Source: Hydractinia symbiolongicarpus
Lineage: Eukaryota; Cnidaria; Hydrozoa; Anthoathecata; Hydractiniidae
NCBI RefSeq assembly: GCF_029227915.1
Contig: NC_079887.1
Location: 16,987,650-17,051,649, forward strand
Length of the DNA stretch: 64,000 bases
Direction of reading: 5' to 3'
The translations under genes and the position numbers were made by a program. Every line of letters begins with the position of its first letter. The first letter of the stretch is position 1. A model generated the notes under the pieces. It had not been told where the DNA came from. It worked only from the letters and a program-made list of their open reading frames with translations, and ran no database searches. This document shows, piece after piece, positions 1-17,362 of the stretch.

Positions 1-119
1 GCTATGCCGACATCAGGCTCTGGTTGAATGATCTCACTCTCGCTACTAAATTCTTCGGGTTCGTCTTCTATATCTCGCTCTGGCGTAAAGTCATCTTCAT
101 ACCCCGGATTATCAGCCAT
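1..119 (-). CDS. Polinton acidic-N-terminus protein, partial (copy A)
   Basis: The start codon is at 119 on the minus strand and the reading frame is open to the window edge. The first residues (MADNP) match the gene starting at 41951 in copy B, and what follows is rich in Asp and Glu. It is transcribed divergently from the capsid gene, with about 29 bases between the starts. AATAAATG forms the start context. Function unknown; its fixed place beside the capsid gene suggests a virion or assembly role (inference). Confidence 0.7.
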   Translation of the reverse strand, partial: MADNPGYEDDFTPERDIEDEPEEFSSESEIIQPEPDVGI

Positions 120-148
120 TTATTTCAACCACCAGCCTACCTAAATAA

Positions 149-1355
149 ATAAGTACTTTCGGAAGACTAAACCCTTATCAGGAAGTCAAGACTATGCTCG
201 CTGTCAAAGGTAAGAGGCAGGGGGTTAAAGTGAGTCATGTACCGTCCACGATTGGCCAGAATGAGGATCTCTATGTGGAAATACCAAACATGGATCGAGA
301 CAATGTTATATTTTCTGGGAGTATCAGACTACTATTTGATATGGAATTGACCGGCACCAACACGAAAAGAACGATCGTTAGCAACATCGGAAAAGCCCTG
401 GTGCGTGACCTACGTATTACTTTGAATGGGAATGAGGTCCAGCATATTGCGGATTATAATGTATTCAGTGTCTACCGTGATCTCTGGATTTCGAAATTTA
501 ATAGGAAGAACAATCGGATTTTGGAGGGAATCAATCCAAATGACGGGACAATTCGCGCTTTACAGGTAAAAGCATCTGACCATGTAGGAACAAATGAGGA
601 GCGTGCTATAGCCGCGGCGTACGGGAACACCTTTTGTATTCCGTTGGGAAAAATGTTAGAGTTGACGAGAGTCCTCCCGTTTTATGAACATGGACTCCAC
701 GATAGGCTACAGTTCGTTCTACATCACCAGCCGCGGGCTCAACCGCAGCCAAAGCAGCTGACGCTACATACAAAATGTCTAACATTTCGCTCGAGTTTGA
801 AAAATTAGTAAATGAGGATCTAGCGAGCGCTATGATGTCGCGATACAGCCGCCTCGCCCTACCATACGAACGAGTATTGAGGAGTACAGTGGTGACAATA
901 AAGAAAAGTGATACATCCTACAATCTCCAAGTCGATACCCCTGCTAAATCCTTGGCGGGTATATTACTATTATTCGTCAATCCTGAAGTATCCAAGGCTT
1001 ATGCGGAGAGAAGATTTCTGTCACGGTGGAGGGTGAGCCCAATGAGCTGTATTCACATGCTATGCTCCCTCGAGATCATTTGCAGCAGATCGTTGAATTA
1101 TTTGGGTGCCATGATAGTGAAGTAACCATAGGTCAATTTTTCACCAAGCGCTATGCGCTATTCATTGATTTCAGGGCAACACCTGATCGGGGCCTACATG
1201 GAAGTGGGCGGCCTCTGCAAAGGTTATCGGACGGTATAACCCTGCACATGACGAAAAAAGCGGATGGCAATGGAGATATTAGATGCTACGTCTTCCTTAT
1301 CCAAGACGCGCAATTAAACATCCTGGATGGGAGGTTCCACAGTGTAGAATATTAA
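149..1355 (+). pseudogene. Polinton major capsid protein (double jelly-roll), broken (copy A)
   Basis: Three overlapping frames (about 149-720, 730-1010, 1026-1355) together match the cnidarian-type Polinton major capsid protein. Recognisable stretches include NEDLYVEIPNM, the LHGSGR motif near the C-terminus and a closing CYVFLIQDAQ segment. Breaks are visible: the codon aligned with the copy B start is ATA (149-151) instead of ATG, and two single-base-type frame changes lie near 720-775 and 1000-1026. A full double jelly-roll capsid protein would be about 400 residues, as here when the frames are added. It would form the icosahedral shell. Copy B has the same gene with a large internal deletion. 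Confidence 0.85.
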
Positions 1356-1398
1356 GAGATCAAAATTTATTTTTGCAGGCCTTGGGTCTACAAAATAA

Positions 1399-1797
1399 AT
1401 GGCAACTATAGCAGTTGTTGCTGGAGGAGCATTGATCAATGCTCTGGCTTTCAGTGGGTCAAATTTTTTGTTCAGCAAACTCAGTGGGCACGGCGAGGAA
1501 GAAAGAAAACGTCATGATTTAGCGGTTGAAAGGCTTCAAGCTGCCCAATCCCAATGGGTAAGGGATAGGCAAGCGAAGATTGATGCATACAATAAGAGAA
1601 GGGAGGAACAAAAGCAAGCTGGGGAGAGTCTCAGCGAGCTCGACGAGGGAATTCGGGAGTATTTCATTGCAGCCATAGAGAAGGCCCCAAAGCTCTCAGA
1701 TTTTTACACACCTAGCAAAGGCCAAAAAGACGGTGAATTCGCTTTTATAGTGGGATCGTTGGCCTTGCTCGGCCTTGCGGCTTACAAATGGGCATAG
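1399..1797 (+). CDS. Polinton small two-hydrophobic-segment protein (copy A)
   Basis: The intact 132-residue ORF has a hydrophobic N-terminus (residues 1-25), a charged central part with coiled-coil character (about 35-90) and a hydrophobic C-terminus (about 113-131). The start is preceded by AATAAA overlapping ATG. It sits between capsid and integrase, as does its homologue at 42712-43104. This fixed neighbourhood and the two possible membrane anchors suggest a minor virion or membrane protein (inference). It is the only unbroken full gene in copy A. Confidence 0.75.
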   Translation: MATIAVVAGGALINALAFSGSNFLFSKLSGHGEEERKRHDLAVERLQAAQSQWVRDRQAKIDAYNKRREEQKQAGESLSELDEGIREYFIAAIEKAPKLSDFYTPSKGQKDGEFAFIVGSLALLGLAAYKWA

Positions 1798-1805
1798 ATA
1801 TATGT

Positions 1806-1835
1806 TTTTCGACATCTAATAAAAGATGTCGAAAA
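1806..1835 (+). promoter_or_regulatory. 12-bp perfect hairpin with AATAAA loop at the integrase start
   Basis: TTTTCGACATCT (1806-1817) pairs without mismatch with AGATGTCGAAAA (1824-1835). The six-base loop is exactly AATAAA. The integrase ATG (1826-1828) lies in the 3' arm. A related hairpin with 10 of 11 pairs occurs at 43110-43142 in copy B. It could be a polyadenylation element of the upstream gene or a start-site element of the integrase gene. Confidence 0.7.
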
Positions 1836-2836
1836 CAAAAGCACATATCATTACCGGGGAGGAAGCTGAAAAACTAATTCAAATCTACTATTCTCCAGAA
1901 AATCTCTGGACTGGACGGAAAGCGATCGAACTGCTCGCTGAAAACTCTGACCTCTCAAAAAAGAGAGTTATGCACTGGGTGAGTCGTCAGCTGCTCTGGC
2001 TCAGGCATATTCGAGGGCCAAAGCGTATCAATTATCCTCATTTCACCATAACGAGACCCAATGAGATGCACCAGTTTGATCTCTTGTACATGCCACATGA
2101 CAAAGTCTATGGAAACACCTATAAATACAATTTGACGGGTATTGACGTGGCCTCAAGGTATAAGGTAGCGAGACCATTACGTACTAAGAAAGCCAGTGAA
2201 GTTGCGAAAATGCTCAAGGATATTTATAAAGCAGGACCTTTACGATACCCCAAGACCTTCCAATGCGATAATGGTAGTGAGTTCAAGTCTGATGTGAGTA
2301 AGCTGTTGGAAGCCAAAGGCGTTTCCATCAACTGGGCAACTACTAAATATCACCATACGTTCACAGCGTTCGTGGAATCCTACAACAAAGTACTCCCGGA
2401 AAGGCTCTTCAAACTTCAAGATGCGCAGGAGCTTGCCTCTAACGAAACTAGTACCACATGGGTCAAACACTTGTACACTATCGTCAAAAGCATGAATAAT
2501 ACCAAGACCGTCATGATCGACATGAAACCTTCAAAAGCGATCAAGCTCGATGAAGTCCCGGTTATGAAAAGCGATGACCATCTTGAAGAAAAGCCTCTAC
2601 CTGATGATGGCCTATACTTGTACTTGCTGCAACCCGGTGAAGAGCATGGTGATGCTAAAAGACGCGCAACCGATACTTGGTGGAGCAAAAAGACGTATAG
2701 ACTCGATCGTATTGTGACTGGTACACGTCTCCTATACTATTTAAAAGACAAGACTGATTGAAGCTTCGTCTCTGAAGAACTCATGCTAATACCAGAGGAT
2801 GGTGAAGTACCTCCGGAGTATGTTAAGAAATGGTAA
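1826..2836 (+). pseudogene. Polinton retroviral-type DDE integrase (copy A), premature stop
   Basis: The main frame runs 1826-2761. The catalytic core shows Asp in QFDLLYMP (about residue 88), Asp in QCDNGSEF and Glu in FVESYNK exactly 35 residues later, the D-x35-E spacing of retroviral integrases. The N-terminal part resembles an HHCC-like region but without a clear full zinc set. A TGA at 2759-2761 interrupts the C-terminus; the same frame continues to a TAA at 2836 and matches copy B. The enzyme would join element ends to the host target with 6-bp duplications. Confidence 0.88.
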
Positions 2837-2850
2837 CGAGCCCTATGGTT

Positions 2851-2871
2851 ACATGAACCTGTGGTTCACGT
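2851..2871. terminator. Possible hairpin between convergent integrase and zinc-protein genes (copy A)
   Basis: TGAACC (2854-2859) and GGTTCA (2863-2868) form a six-pair stem with a three-base loop, extended by two pairs after one mismatch. It lies between the end of the plus-strand integrase and the end of the minus-strand ORF, the same context as the stronger hairpin at 38226-38263. The pairing is short, so confidence is limited. Confidence 0.35.
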
Positions 2872-2896
2872 TAATACCTACCCGAGCAAGATCCCT

Positions 2897-3375
2897 TTAA
2901 TCATCAATCGGATGAAGGCGGGTATAATCATAAAGATGTAGGGTGTAGAATGGATAGCCATAGACGATTCCGTTGATAACATTTGGCTCGCTTTCAAAGT
3001 CTTTGATATCAACTAGGCGCCTATCCTCGATTTGAATTTTTAATATCTCACTGATTTTATTCAAATCAGCCAGATCCGAGAGCTTTAAGTCCTTATTCTT
3101 TATGATTTCATAACAAATTACCCCCCACTCGTTAACGTTCGCTGATACAATATGCAGACCCCTGCGATCCTCAATATCGTATTCGAGCACTTCATCCTCC
3201 TCCTCACACGCAATTGTCGCCCAAGGCTTCTCTCCAGATTGCACTCTATCTAAAAGCTCATCATCATCCGGGTGTATAAACCCCTCCCGGTAGTAGTCAT
3301 TTCGATAAGTAAAATTCTCCAAACACTGTGAACAATAACCGGTAGTGGAACCTGCATTGATACAGCGTTTAATAG
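2897..3375 (-). pseudogene. Polinton CxxC protein of unknown function, 5'-truncated (copy A)
   Basis: The frame is open from about 3375 to a TAA at 2897. It starts inside the gene, with a C-x2-C pair in GYCSQCLENF, then an acidic middle and a C-terminal part containing NVINGIVYGYPFYTLH. The homologue in copy B (44039-46587) has an intact N-terminus with a preceding Cys, suggesting a zinc ribbon. It is convergent with the integrase. I do not recognise a function. The N-terminus is lost at the truncation of copy A. Confidence 0.6.
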
Positions 3376-3394
3376 CTTTTCAGTAGCTTAGCTG

Positions 3395-4516
3395 GCCAGC
3401 ACAAATCAAAATGAACCGCTTCAAAACTACGAATGCGGAATGTGCAGGTCACTTACTTAGAAGCTACGTGACCGATGAACTTTCGTCGCTTAAAATAATA
3501 ACCTGTAGAAAAAAACGATTACCGGTTTTTCGAAGAAAAATATGTTACGCAATTGCTGCAAACGGGAGAAAATGGAAAGAATATTGCCGTTTTGATAAGA
3601 AAGAGATTTTTTAAATCACACGTTTTGTAAGAACATCTGCTGCTTTACCACTTTTAAGAATAGTTCTTGACACAAAAGTGCTTTAAATCCAGTAGCAGTA
3701 AAAACTAAAATATATGAAGTATTACTTACTTTAAAGCAATGTATTTATTGTCTTTTGCAGAAGCAAGATGAAGTTTTGGTTTAAGACAACAACATGGCGC
3801 ACGTGGCAACAATACTTCCCTCCAGCATTTCCAATCCTTTTAATATCTGAAAGGGTTTCCGAACTCAAAACTTCTTCATTTAACTTAGCTAGCATATGCT
3901 TTGATTTATTCTAGCCACTTGAGGTGCTTCTGACCCAGCTAAACCATGTTGAAAAAGAAGCATCCACTTGTCGTCCATGTAACCATACCCGTGGTCGTTT
4001 TAAGCGTTTAAACTTAAAAACCCACGGACGTTTAAGGCGTTTTTTCTTCCCATTTCAAAATTTCATTCATTGGAACTTGAAAATTCGCGGACGTTTTAGG
4101 CGTTTTTTCTTCCATCTGTGATTTTCATTCATTCGAAACTTTAAAACCCGCGGACGTTTTAGGCGAATCGACATTTTTTGCCTAAGATCGCCCCAGGTTT
4201 GCTTTTGAGTAAAATATCAATGATAAAAAAATTGATAAAACGCCGCATAGTCATGATGTCGAAATGAGCGGGATGCCAAAAACAAATTTAGAAAAATAAT
4301 TCTGTTTTTTATGGATTATTCTATCTATAGAATGTTTTTTTTTACGGCCACAAAATTAGGCTTAGGCAATTGTCTGGGCTGCCTAACCCTAGATACGCCC
4401 CTGCAACGCCGTTGTTTATATACTTTCTTTTTATGCATTTTCAGATTATTTTTTTAGTAAAAGGCATATTCAATATACTGATTGTTTTTAATTTTTCTAA
4501 TTGTTTTTCTGCCTAA
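3395..4516. other. Gene-free AT-rich stretch with a ~64-bp tandem repeat
   Basis: No supportable gene. From about 3970 to 4170 three imperfect units share CGGACGTTTTAGGCG followed by a T-rich part and CATTCATT, with spacings of about 66 and 62 bases. The end of the stretch is probably the body of a Helitron whose 3' terminus is at 4546. Confidence 0.6.
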
Positions 4517-4546
4517 GTGGATTTTTCCACGGGCTTTATCGACTAG
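4517..4546 (+). mobile_element. Helitron 3' terminus (hairpin plus CTAG)
   Basis: GTGGA (4517-4521) and TCCAC (4526-4530) form a small hairpin, followed after 12 bases by CTAG (4543-4546) and then T. This is the classical Helitron 3' end inserted at A/T. The next base begins another Helitron 5' end. The 5' end of this first element is not recognised. Confidence 0.65.
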
Positions 4547-5267
4547 TCTATATAATAATACGCCAGTTCCGTGTCTCTGTGACAGGCAAAGTTGATATCA
4601 TCATTGTTCTTTGATCTTACCGAAATTTTCTTTGAAGTAACCGAAAAATGCATGTCAAATATGTTAAATTTTCTGACGTTACGGTGCGACGTCAATAACA
4701 CTACTTTAACGTCAATATCCTATATTAAATTAATGAAGCCATTACAGTGCACTTAAAACTTTGAGGCCAAATAACTTTTCACCGCGTGGGTAACTAGGGA
4801 CCAATTTGGGTAAGTTTCCCAAACCTGGGTCCTTGAATCCGTTTCGGAATGGACGGATTGATGACGTCATCACAAAACCTACAAACCACAATATCTCGGC
4901 AACCGTTTGTCAAAAGTTCATGTTCCTATACATTTTCTTGATCAGCATTTCAAGATCTATACGATGAATGCAACGGGTGTATGAATTTGTGGATAAATTC
5001 TTTTTGGAACTTTTGGTAGGGACTTTGCTGACGTCAGCAAAATTTTTATACCCCTATATCTGCTTAGGCGTAATTTAAAAACATACGATACTATACATTA
5101 TTTTGATCAGCGTTTCAACCTCTGCACATTACAGACAAAAATGGCTAAATTTCACCAATTTTCTCTTTGTATATGCACTGCTGACGTCAGCAAAAAATCT
5201 AAAGCAATCTATTTTTCCATTGTTCTTCTGCGCCTTAGTGGATTTTTCCACGGGCCTTATCGAATAG
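4547..5267 (+). mobile_element. Non-autonomous Helitron, 721 bp
   Basis: The element begins with TC in TCTATATAATAATACGCC, a common Helitron 5' end style, and ends with the hairpin GTGGATTTTTCCAC, 12 further bases and ATAG (a one-base change of CTAG) before T. It contains no ORF. Two CTGACGTCAG palindromes and one TGACGTCA occur inside. Its last ~40 bases repeat those of the neighbouring Helitron terminus at 4517-4546, so both belong to one family. Confidence 0.65.
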
Positions 5268-6309
5268 TGTGTCAATAATGACATAAAACATGCATTCGTG
5301 TTATCAAAAATGGTTTTTAAAATACAAAAGCTAGAACAGTTAGTCGGAATTGCCCCACCTTTTAAAACACAATTACATCGGAAGTTGTCAATGAAACGAA
5401 AATCGTTATCGCCATCAAGAATAGTGTATATAGAAATCGAAATTTATGTGCCCTATCGGGTTTAAACCAAGTATCAACAGTGGCGCAAAGTTTTTGTGAC
5501 TGTTGGACCCTGTTGTTTTTTTCTTGTGAAAAAGAGTATCTGCTAGGTAAGATCTAATTATTTATTGAACTTCTGAGTAGTATATATATTGCTTACCAAG
5601 GTTTCCATTAGTTAACATCTAGCTGGGTACCTAGATATGGCTATCCAGAAGCTAGCTAGCTATCTCTAGTTAGGTTCTGGCTAGGTCCAGGAGCTAAACA
5701 GTTCAAGAAGGAGCAACTGCCATTTAGGCTATTATATGTAGTATATTTCAGCTATGATAGTCTATGCAGCTGATATATCATAATGGATACCATTGCTCTC
5801 ATTAAATAATTGCAAATAGTTGCTAAGCTGTGATATTCAACAACCCAAGAAAGTAGTCAAATATTATTGTGGGACCCAACGTCACCAACTGAATGTAACC
5901 CTACAGTGCCACTACAGTGCCACTGATTTTTATTAGAATAATAAAAGGTTGAATATTCCAGCACCGCACTGAAAATGTTTCTTGGGACTCAGCCCAAAAG
6001 CTATAGGACATGTTTTTTAGACCCAGACTGACATTTTCAATCATGAGAATTGCTAATATTAGTTTTCGCACCTGTATTATTGTTGAATTGAGATGCTGTC
6101 AAAAATGGCTCCTCAGTGTCCTGAACTCTAAACTGAACTGAATTTAAACTCTGAAACTATGATAATAGGTCCAAAAACATTTGGCTCTATTTCATTGGAC
6201 TGGTTTAAAACCACAGCATACCAGGTTTTGAGATACTCTTTTGATTTTTTAAGAAGTTATGGGACTTTTAATTTTAACAACAAATACGATTTTATACTGT
6301 TATACTACC
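5268..6309. other. Intergenic, no gene seen
   Basis: AT-rich sequence without long ORFs, with scattered CTAGCTAG-type short repeats near 5620-5670. Nothing else supportable. Confidence 0.5.
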
Positions 6310-6313
6310 TTAA

Positions 6314-6840
6314 GGGAATTAATTTTCGCGGGAACTTATTTTCGCGGGGTTTTTTTTAGGAAATTTTGCAGAAAAAAAGGGAATTTAATTTCGCGGATCA
6401 ACATGATTTGAAAATTTCGCGGGAATTTAATTTCGCGGATAGAGTGTATCCAAAAATTTTGCAGGAATTTCATTTCGCAGATCCAAATTTCGTAAAATTT
6501 TAAAAGTAAGAAATACGAATTTTAGTAACTCTTTATATATCTTTTCTTTAACTATCCGTCATATCATCCTCTAAAATAGAAAATATATTCCCAACGTCAT
6601 CCTCATTATCACAATCAGGGTAGGTTTATTTACTGAATTTTACGGTATCTAAAATAAAAAAAATTAAAAGAAAAATTAAAAAAGGGAATTTAATTTCGCG
6701 GATGAACGTGTTTTCGAAATTTCGCGGGAATTTAATTTCGCGGATGAGGCACATTTGGATTTTTCGCGGGAATTGAATTTCGCGGTTTTGACCAAAAACC
6801 GCCAAATCCGCAAAATTTAATTCCCGCGAAAATTATTCCC
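6314..6840. mobile_element. MITE with TTAA-type target and GGGAATT ends
   Basis: The left end GGGAATTAATTTTCGCGGG is mirrored by the right end, with CCCGCGAAAATTATTCCC. TTAA (6310-6313) flanks the left and TTAG (6841-6844) the right, consistent with a decayed TTAA target duplication as made by piggyBac-type transposases. Inside, the unit GGGAATTTAATTTCGCGGAT recurs several times. No coding capacity. Confidence 0.65.
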
Positions 6841-6844
6841 TTAG

Positions 6845-7618
6845 ATACATCAAATTGCCATTGGGACTAATCGGATTGATATTGTTTTGGAAAATTACCA
6901 CCTTTAGTAATGTTTAAATTCCCAAATGATGTTATAGCAGTATAATAAGCTAATTAATAATTGCAAGCATTTGCATACGTGCCATTAAAATTAGGCTTAA
7001 GTATCCCCTTTAACCTTTTCCATAAAAATCATAAATGCAGTAAATTTAGAAAAAAAGCATAGTTAAAAGTTTTTATTACGCTCTTTTAAATCAAATTGTG
7101 ATGTAATTGTATAGATATATAATAACAAATTCCTCATGAAGACTCCCAGGAGCTAAATAATTTGAAAAAGCATTATTTATATATAGTGTGTTTGATTTTA
7201 CTGTTTGTATATTACTTCTGCAACTAAAATAAAAAACAGGCTACAACCTGTAAATATCAGATATTTACCTAACTAGTCTAAAATCTCCTAACTAGAATAC
7301 TATCCTAATAGTATAGTAGCCTAATTTGTTTTCCCTAAATGATGAAGATTGGTTGCATATAGGTAATCTTTACTTATATCACTGCATAAAGCTTTTTTGT
7401 TTTGATGTAATTTATTAACTACGTTTCAGCTGTTCGACAGCCATTCTTAAGTACAAATCATTGGCATAAAAAACTATTGCAATATTTATACAAATAATTG
7501 TATATACGACCATATTCGATGATCATAACCTTGGCCTTAAATGGACTGTCCGGTGAAGAATAAAAAAACAGTGGACTACACATGTGATCGCACTGCGGTT
7601 CTTCCGAATTATCTTAAA
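6845..7618. other. Intergenic, no gene seen
   Basis: AT-rich stretch without a supportable gene or repeat. Confidence 0.5.
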
Positions 7619-7699
7619 CGCAACCTCGTTCCCAACGCTAGCTGTCTCTTTTATACCAGAATGGCGAGAAAAGGTACAAGATGCCCTGGGACGAGCTTG
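7619..7699. mobile_element. Short palindromic MITE-like element
   Basis: AACCTCGTTCCCA at the left is approximately mirrored by CTGGGACGAGCTT at the right, about 45 bases apart. The GGCGAGAAAAGG core is typical of a small palindromic family that I associate with many invertebrate genomes. A (CAAAA)n run follows at 7764-7795. Confidence 0.45.
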
Positions 7700-7904
7700 C
7701 TTGCGAATCGAGCTTTTCTACTCGAGGTAGCCAGTTGCTCCTACTAACGTAGGAACGGCCAAAACAAAACAAAACAAAACAAAAGCAAAATAAAATGTGG
7801 ATTGTTTTAAGTGCATGTTAATAAATTTGCACTTTCGTCAATCATGCCGACGAAAAGCACATATTTTCTGGCCGAAACCAGATAAAATAGGGCGTTCTCA
7901 TAAT

Positions 7905-8137
7905 TCATCCGGTCGTTCCTGGCTCGATCGTATATTTCTGAACATAGAGAGATATGATCATTGGCCGCCGACTGCTAAGTAGTTCGGTTTCACCGTTTTC
8001 CTCGGCAGTGACAGCGCAAATCTCAATCTCTTCCGCCAAGCGCCGGATATGAGAAGTCACCCACGGTATAATCTCAGTCAAGTTACTCAAATCGAGTAGG
8101 AGAGATATCAACCGCTCGGTGTGTGCATTCATCATGT
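7905..8137 (-). CDS. Small ORF of unknown nature
   Basis: From an ATG near 8137 an open frame of about 77 codons runs to 7905. Its composition (balanced charged and aliphatic residues, few homopolymers) looks more protein-like than the surrounding AT-rich DNA. A possible splice acceptor, TTCAG, lies just upstream. I recognise no family; it may be an exon, a TE remnant or chance. Confidence 0.2.
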
Positions 8138-8159
8138 TTGAAGAGTCAACTCTGAACAC

Positions 8160-9971
8160 ATTGATATATGAGAAACTTTTCGCAGGTTACAACTGGTTAG
8201 ATATTGAATTTGTACTCGTATTACACAGGTATTTACAACAAATGCAATATGGAAATAGCATAAGGAGGCCAAAAGGTAGAAAAAAATACGAAACGTAAAT
8301 AACAAAACCAAAAATAAACCCAAGAAGTAAGAAAAAACACAACCAAAAAAAATATATATATGTGAACAGAAAATAATATTTAAACAAAATATCATATTTA
8401 AATCAAAATTAACTCCCCAACTTTGAGATCGTGTTGTCGAAATTTAACACTTTGGCACAGTATAAATGATAGTGACTAATAATTCAGAATTTAAAACTAG
8501 CGTTTTTTATAAGGACGACCAACTAGTAAAACTTTACTAGGTAAAATTTCACAAATTTTTGAAGCGCGACTATTCAATTTCTTATAAAGCAGTTTTTTTA
8601 TAAAAATCGCGTACGTTATTTTGAGTTTGGTTAGTTTGTCTGCACACGGGGTTAACAAGGTGTAATAGTCAGACTTAGGTCCCCCAAACGACGCTTATAT
8701 TTACCCATTGGGAACAAGATACAAAATACTTCATTAAACAAACCTAAAAGTTCAGATTGCTATTTGGTGTTACTAGCTAGCTACAAAACGTTAGCTAGCT
8801 ATGCATTTCGGTTGCCCACGAAAAATATATTTATATAAGCACTTACAACATTAAAAACTGGTAAAGAACAAAATAAAACTTACCAAATAAATCTAAAAGG
8901 TTTTTCTGTTTCTTAAATATGATTGGTATGATTAAAAACAACAACAACAATCTTTAACTGAGAGTATCTTTCAGGCCGCAAGCCGCCCTTATGATTTATT
9001 TTTTATATTTGCACATGCGCGTTGCCGTATAAAACGTAACCGCCATGTCGTGGGTAACCGACGTAACCTAAGCGTAACCTACTGCTGGGTAGGAAACGTA
9101 ACCGTCGTAGGTAGGAAAGGTAACCAACGTAGAAAACGTAACCTAAAACCGTAGGATCCATCCATCCATCCGTATTGTCTTTCTTTCCTCGTCAAAAAAA
9201 CTTTCGATTTACTGATATTTAAGACTTTTTACAGACCGCTCAATTTAGCACCAAAAAGAACATTAAAAGAAAATTTTTCTTTTTAATAGAAAATAGCAAG
9301 TAAAAATATCAAATTCATCATAAAAAATAAATTATTTATTACAGGTTGTTTGTACAGTTGTGAAGTGCATATAACTTCTTGTACAAGGTCTATTTATTAC
9401 ACACCGTCATTCAGATGTGCGAGGATGGAGAGTTGCCCATGTCGGAGAGCTTATTTGAATCGTTTTGTAGCCGCTTTAACAGCTACTTTCGATGAAGATA
9501 ATTTTAAGTGTCACAAATATAGCAGCAGGGTTGTTGGAATCGTTCGTTCCAGTTTTTAAGAATATGTTGTTAGATTAAATTTATATTTCACTGGGGCACA
9601 TTTAAAAATCATATTTTTTTATGAATAAATAAGTCTAGCTAGTGTTTACTTTAATAAATATCTACAATGGTTTGACGAAAAAAGAACAGTAGTGAAAGAA
9701 ATAGCGTCTATTTGCATAAGTGACCGAAATCATTCGAGACGGTTGAACATGCATTTTCATATGTACTAAACCCTCTTTGCAAACAATAAATACACGTGCA
9801 CACATTGTCGTATGCTATAGAAAATATGCTTTCTAAGTTTGTAGCTATCTTGAAATGGATCATATGACGTTTCATAATTTGTGTATAATCGGCGAAGTAA
9901 AACTGTTCATAACTTTCTTCTGTAGGAAACAGCCAGCTGTTGTTATGAAAAAGTGAATCATAAAAACTTTC
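8160..9971. other. Intergenic; GTAACC-rich repeat patch
   Basis: No gene seen. Around 9030-9150 the motif CGTAACC or GGTAACC recurs many times within about 120 bases, followed by (ATCC)n. Otherwise AT-rich and featureless. Confidence 0.5.

Positions 9972-17362
<7,391 letters not shown>

Larger units (their letters stand above)
1..3380 (+). mobile_element. Polinton/Maverick copy A, truncated fragment
   Basis: The segment carries, in order, a divergent minus-strand gene cut by the window edge, major capsid protein, small membrane protein, DDE integrase and a minus-strand zinc protein. The same order occurs at 41.5-46.6 kb in copy B. Homology stops near 3380, inside the zinc-protein gene, so the right side is truncated; the left side leaves the window. 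Proteins resemble copy B closely but are clearly distinct, so A belongs to another subfamily. No terminal inverted repeat is visible. All long genes except the small membrane protein carry breaks. Confidence 0.88.

Noticed and set aside
8132-8395. Hydrophobic Phe/Leu-rich minus-strand ORFs
   Set aside because: AT-rich low-complexity translation without start context or homology.
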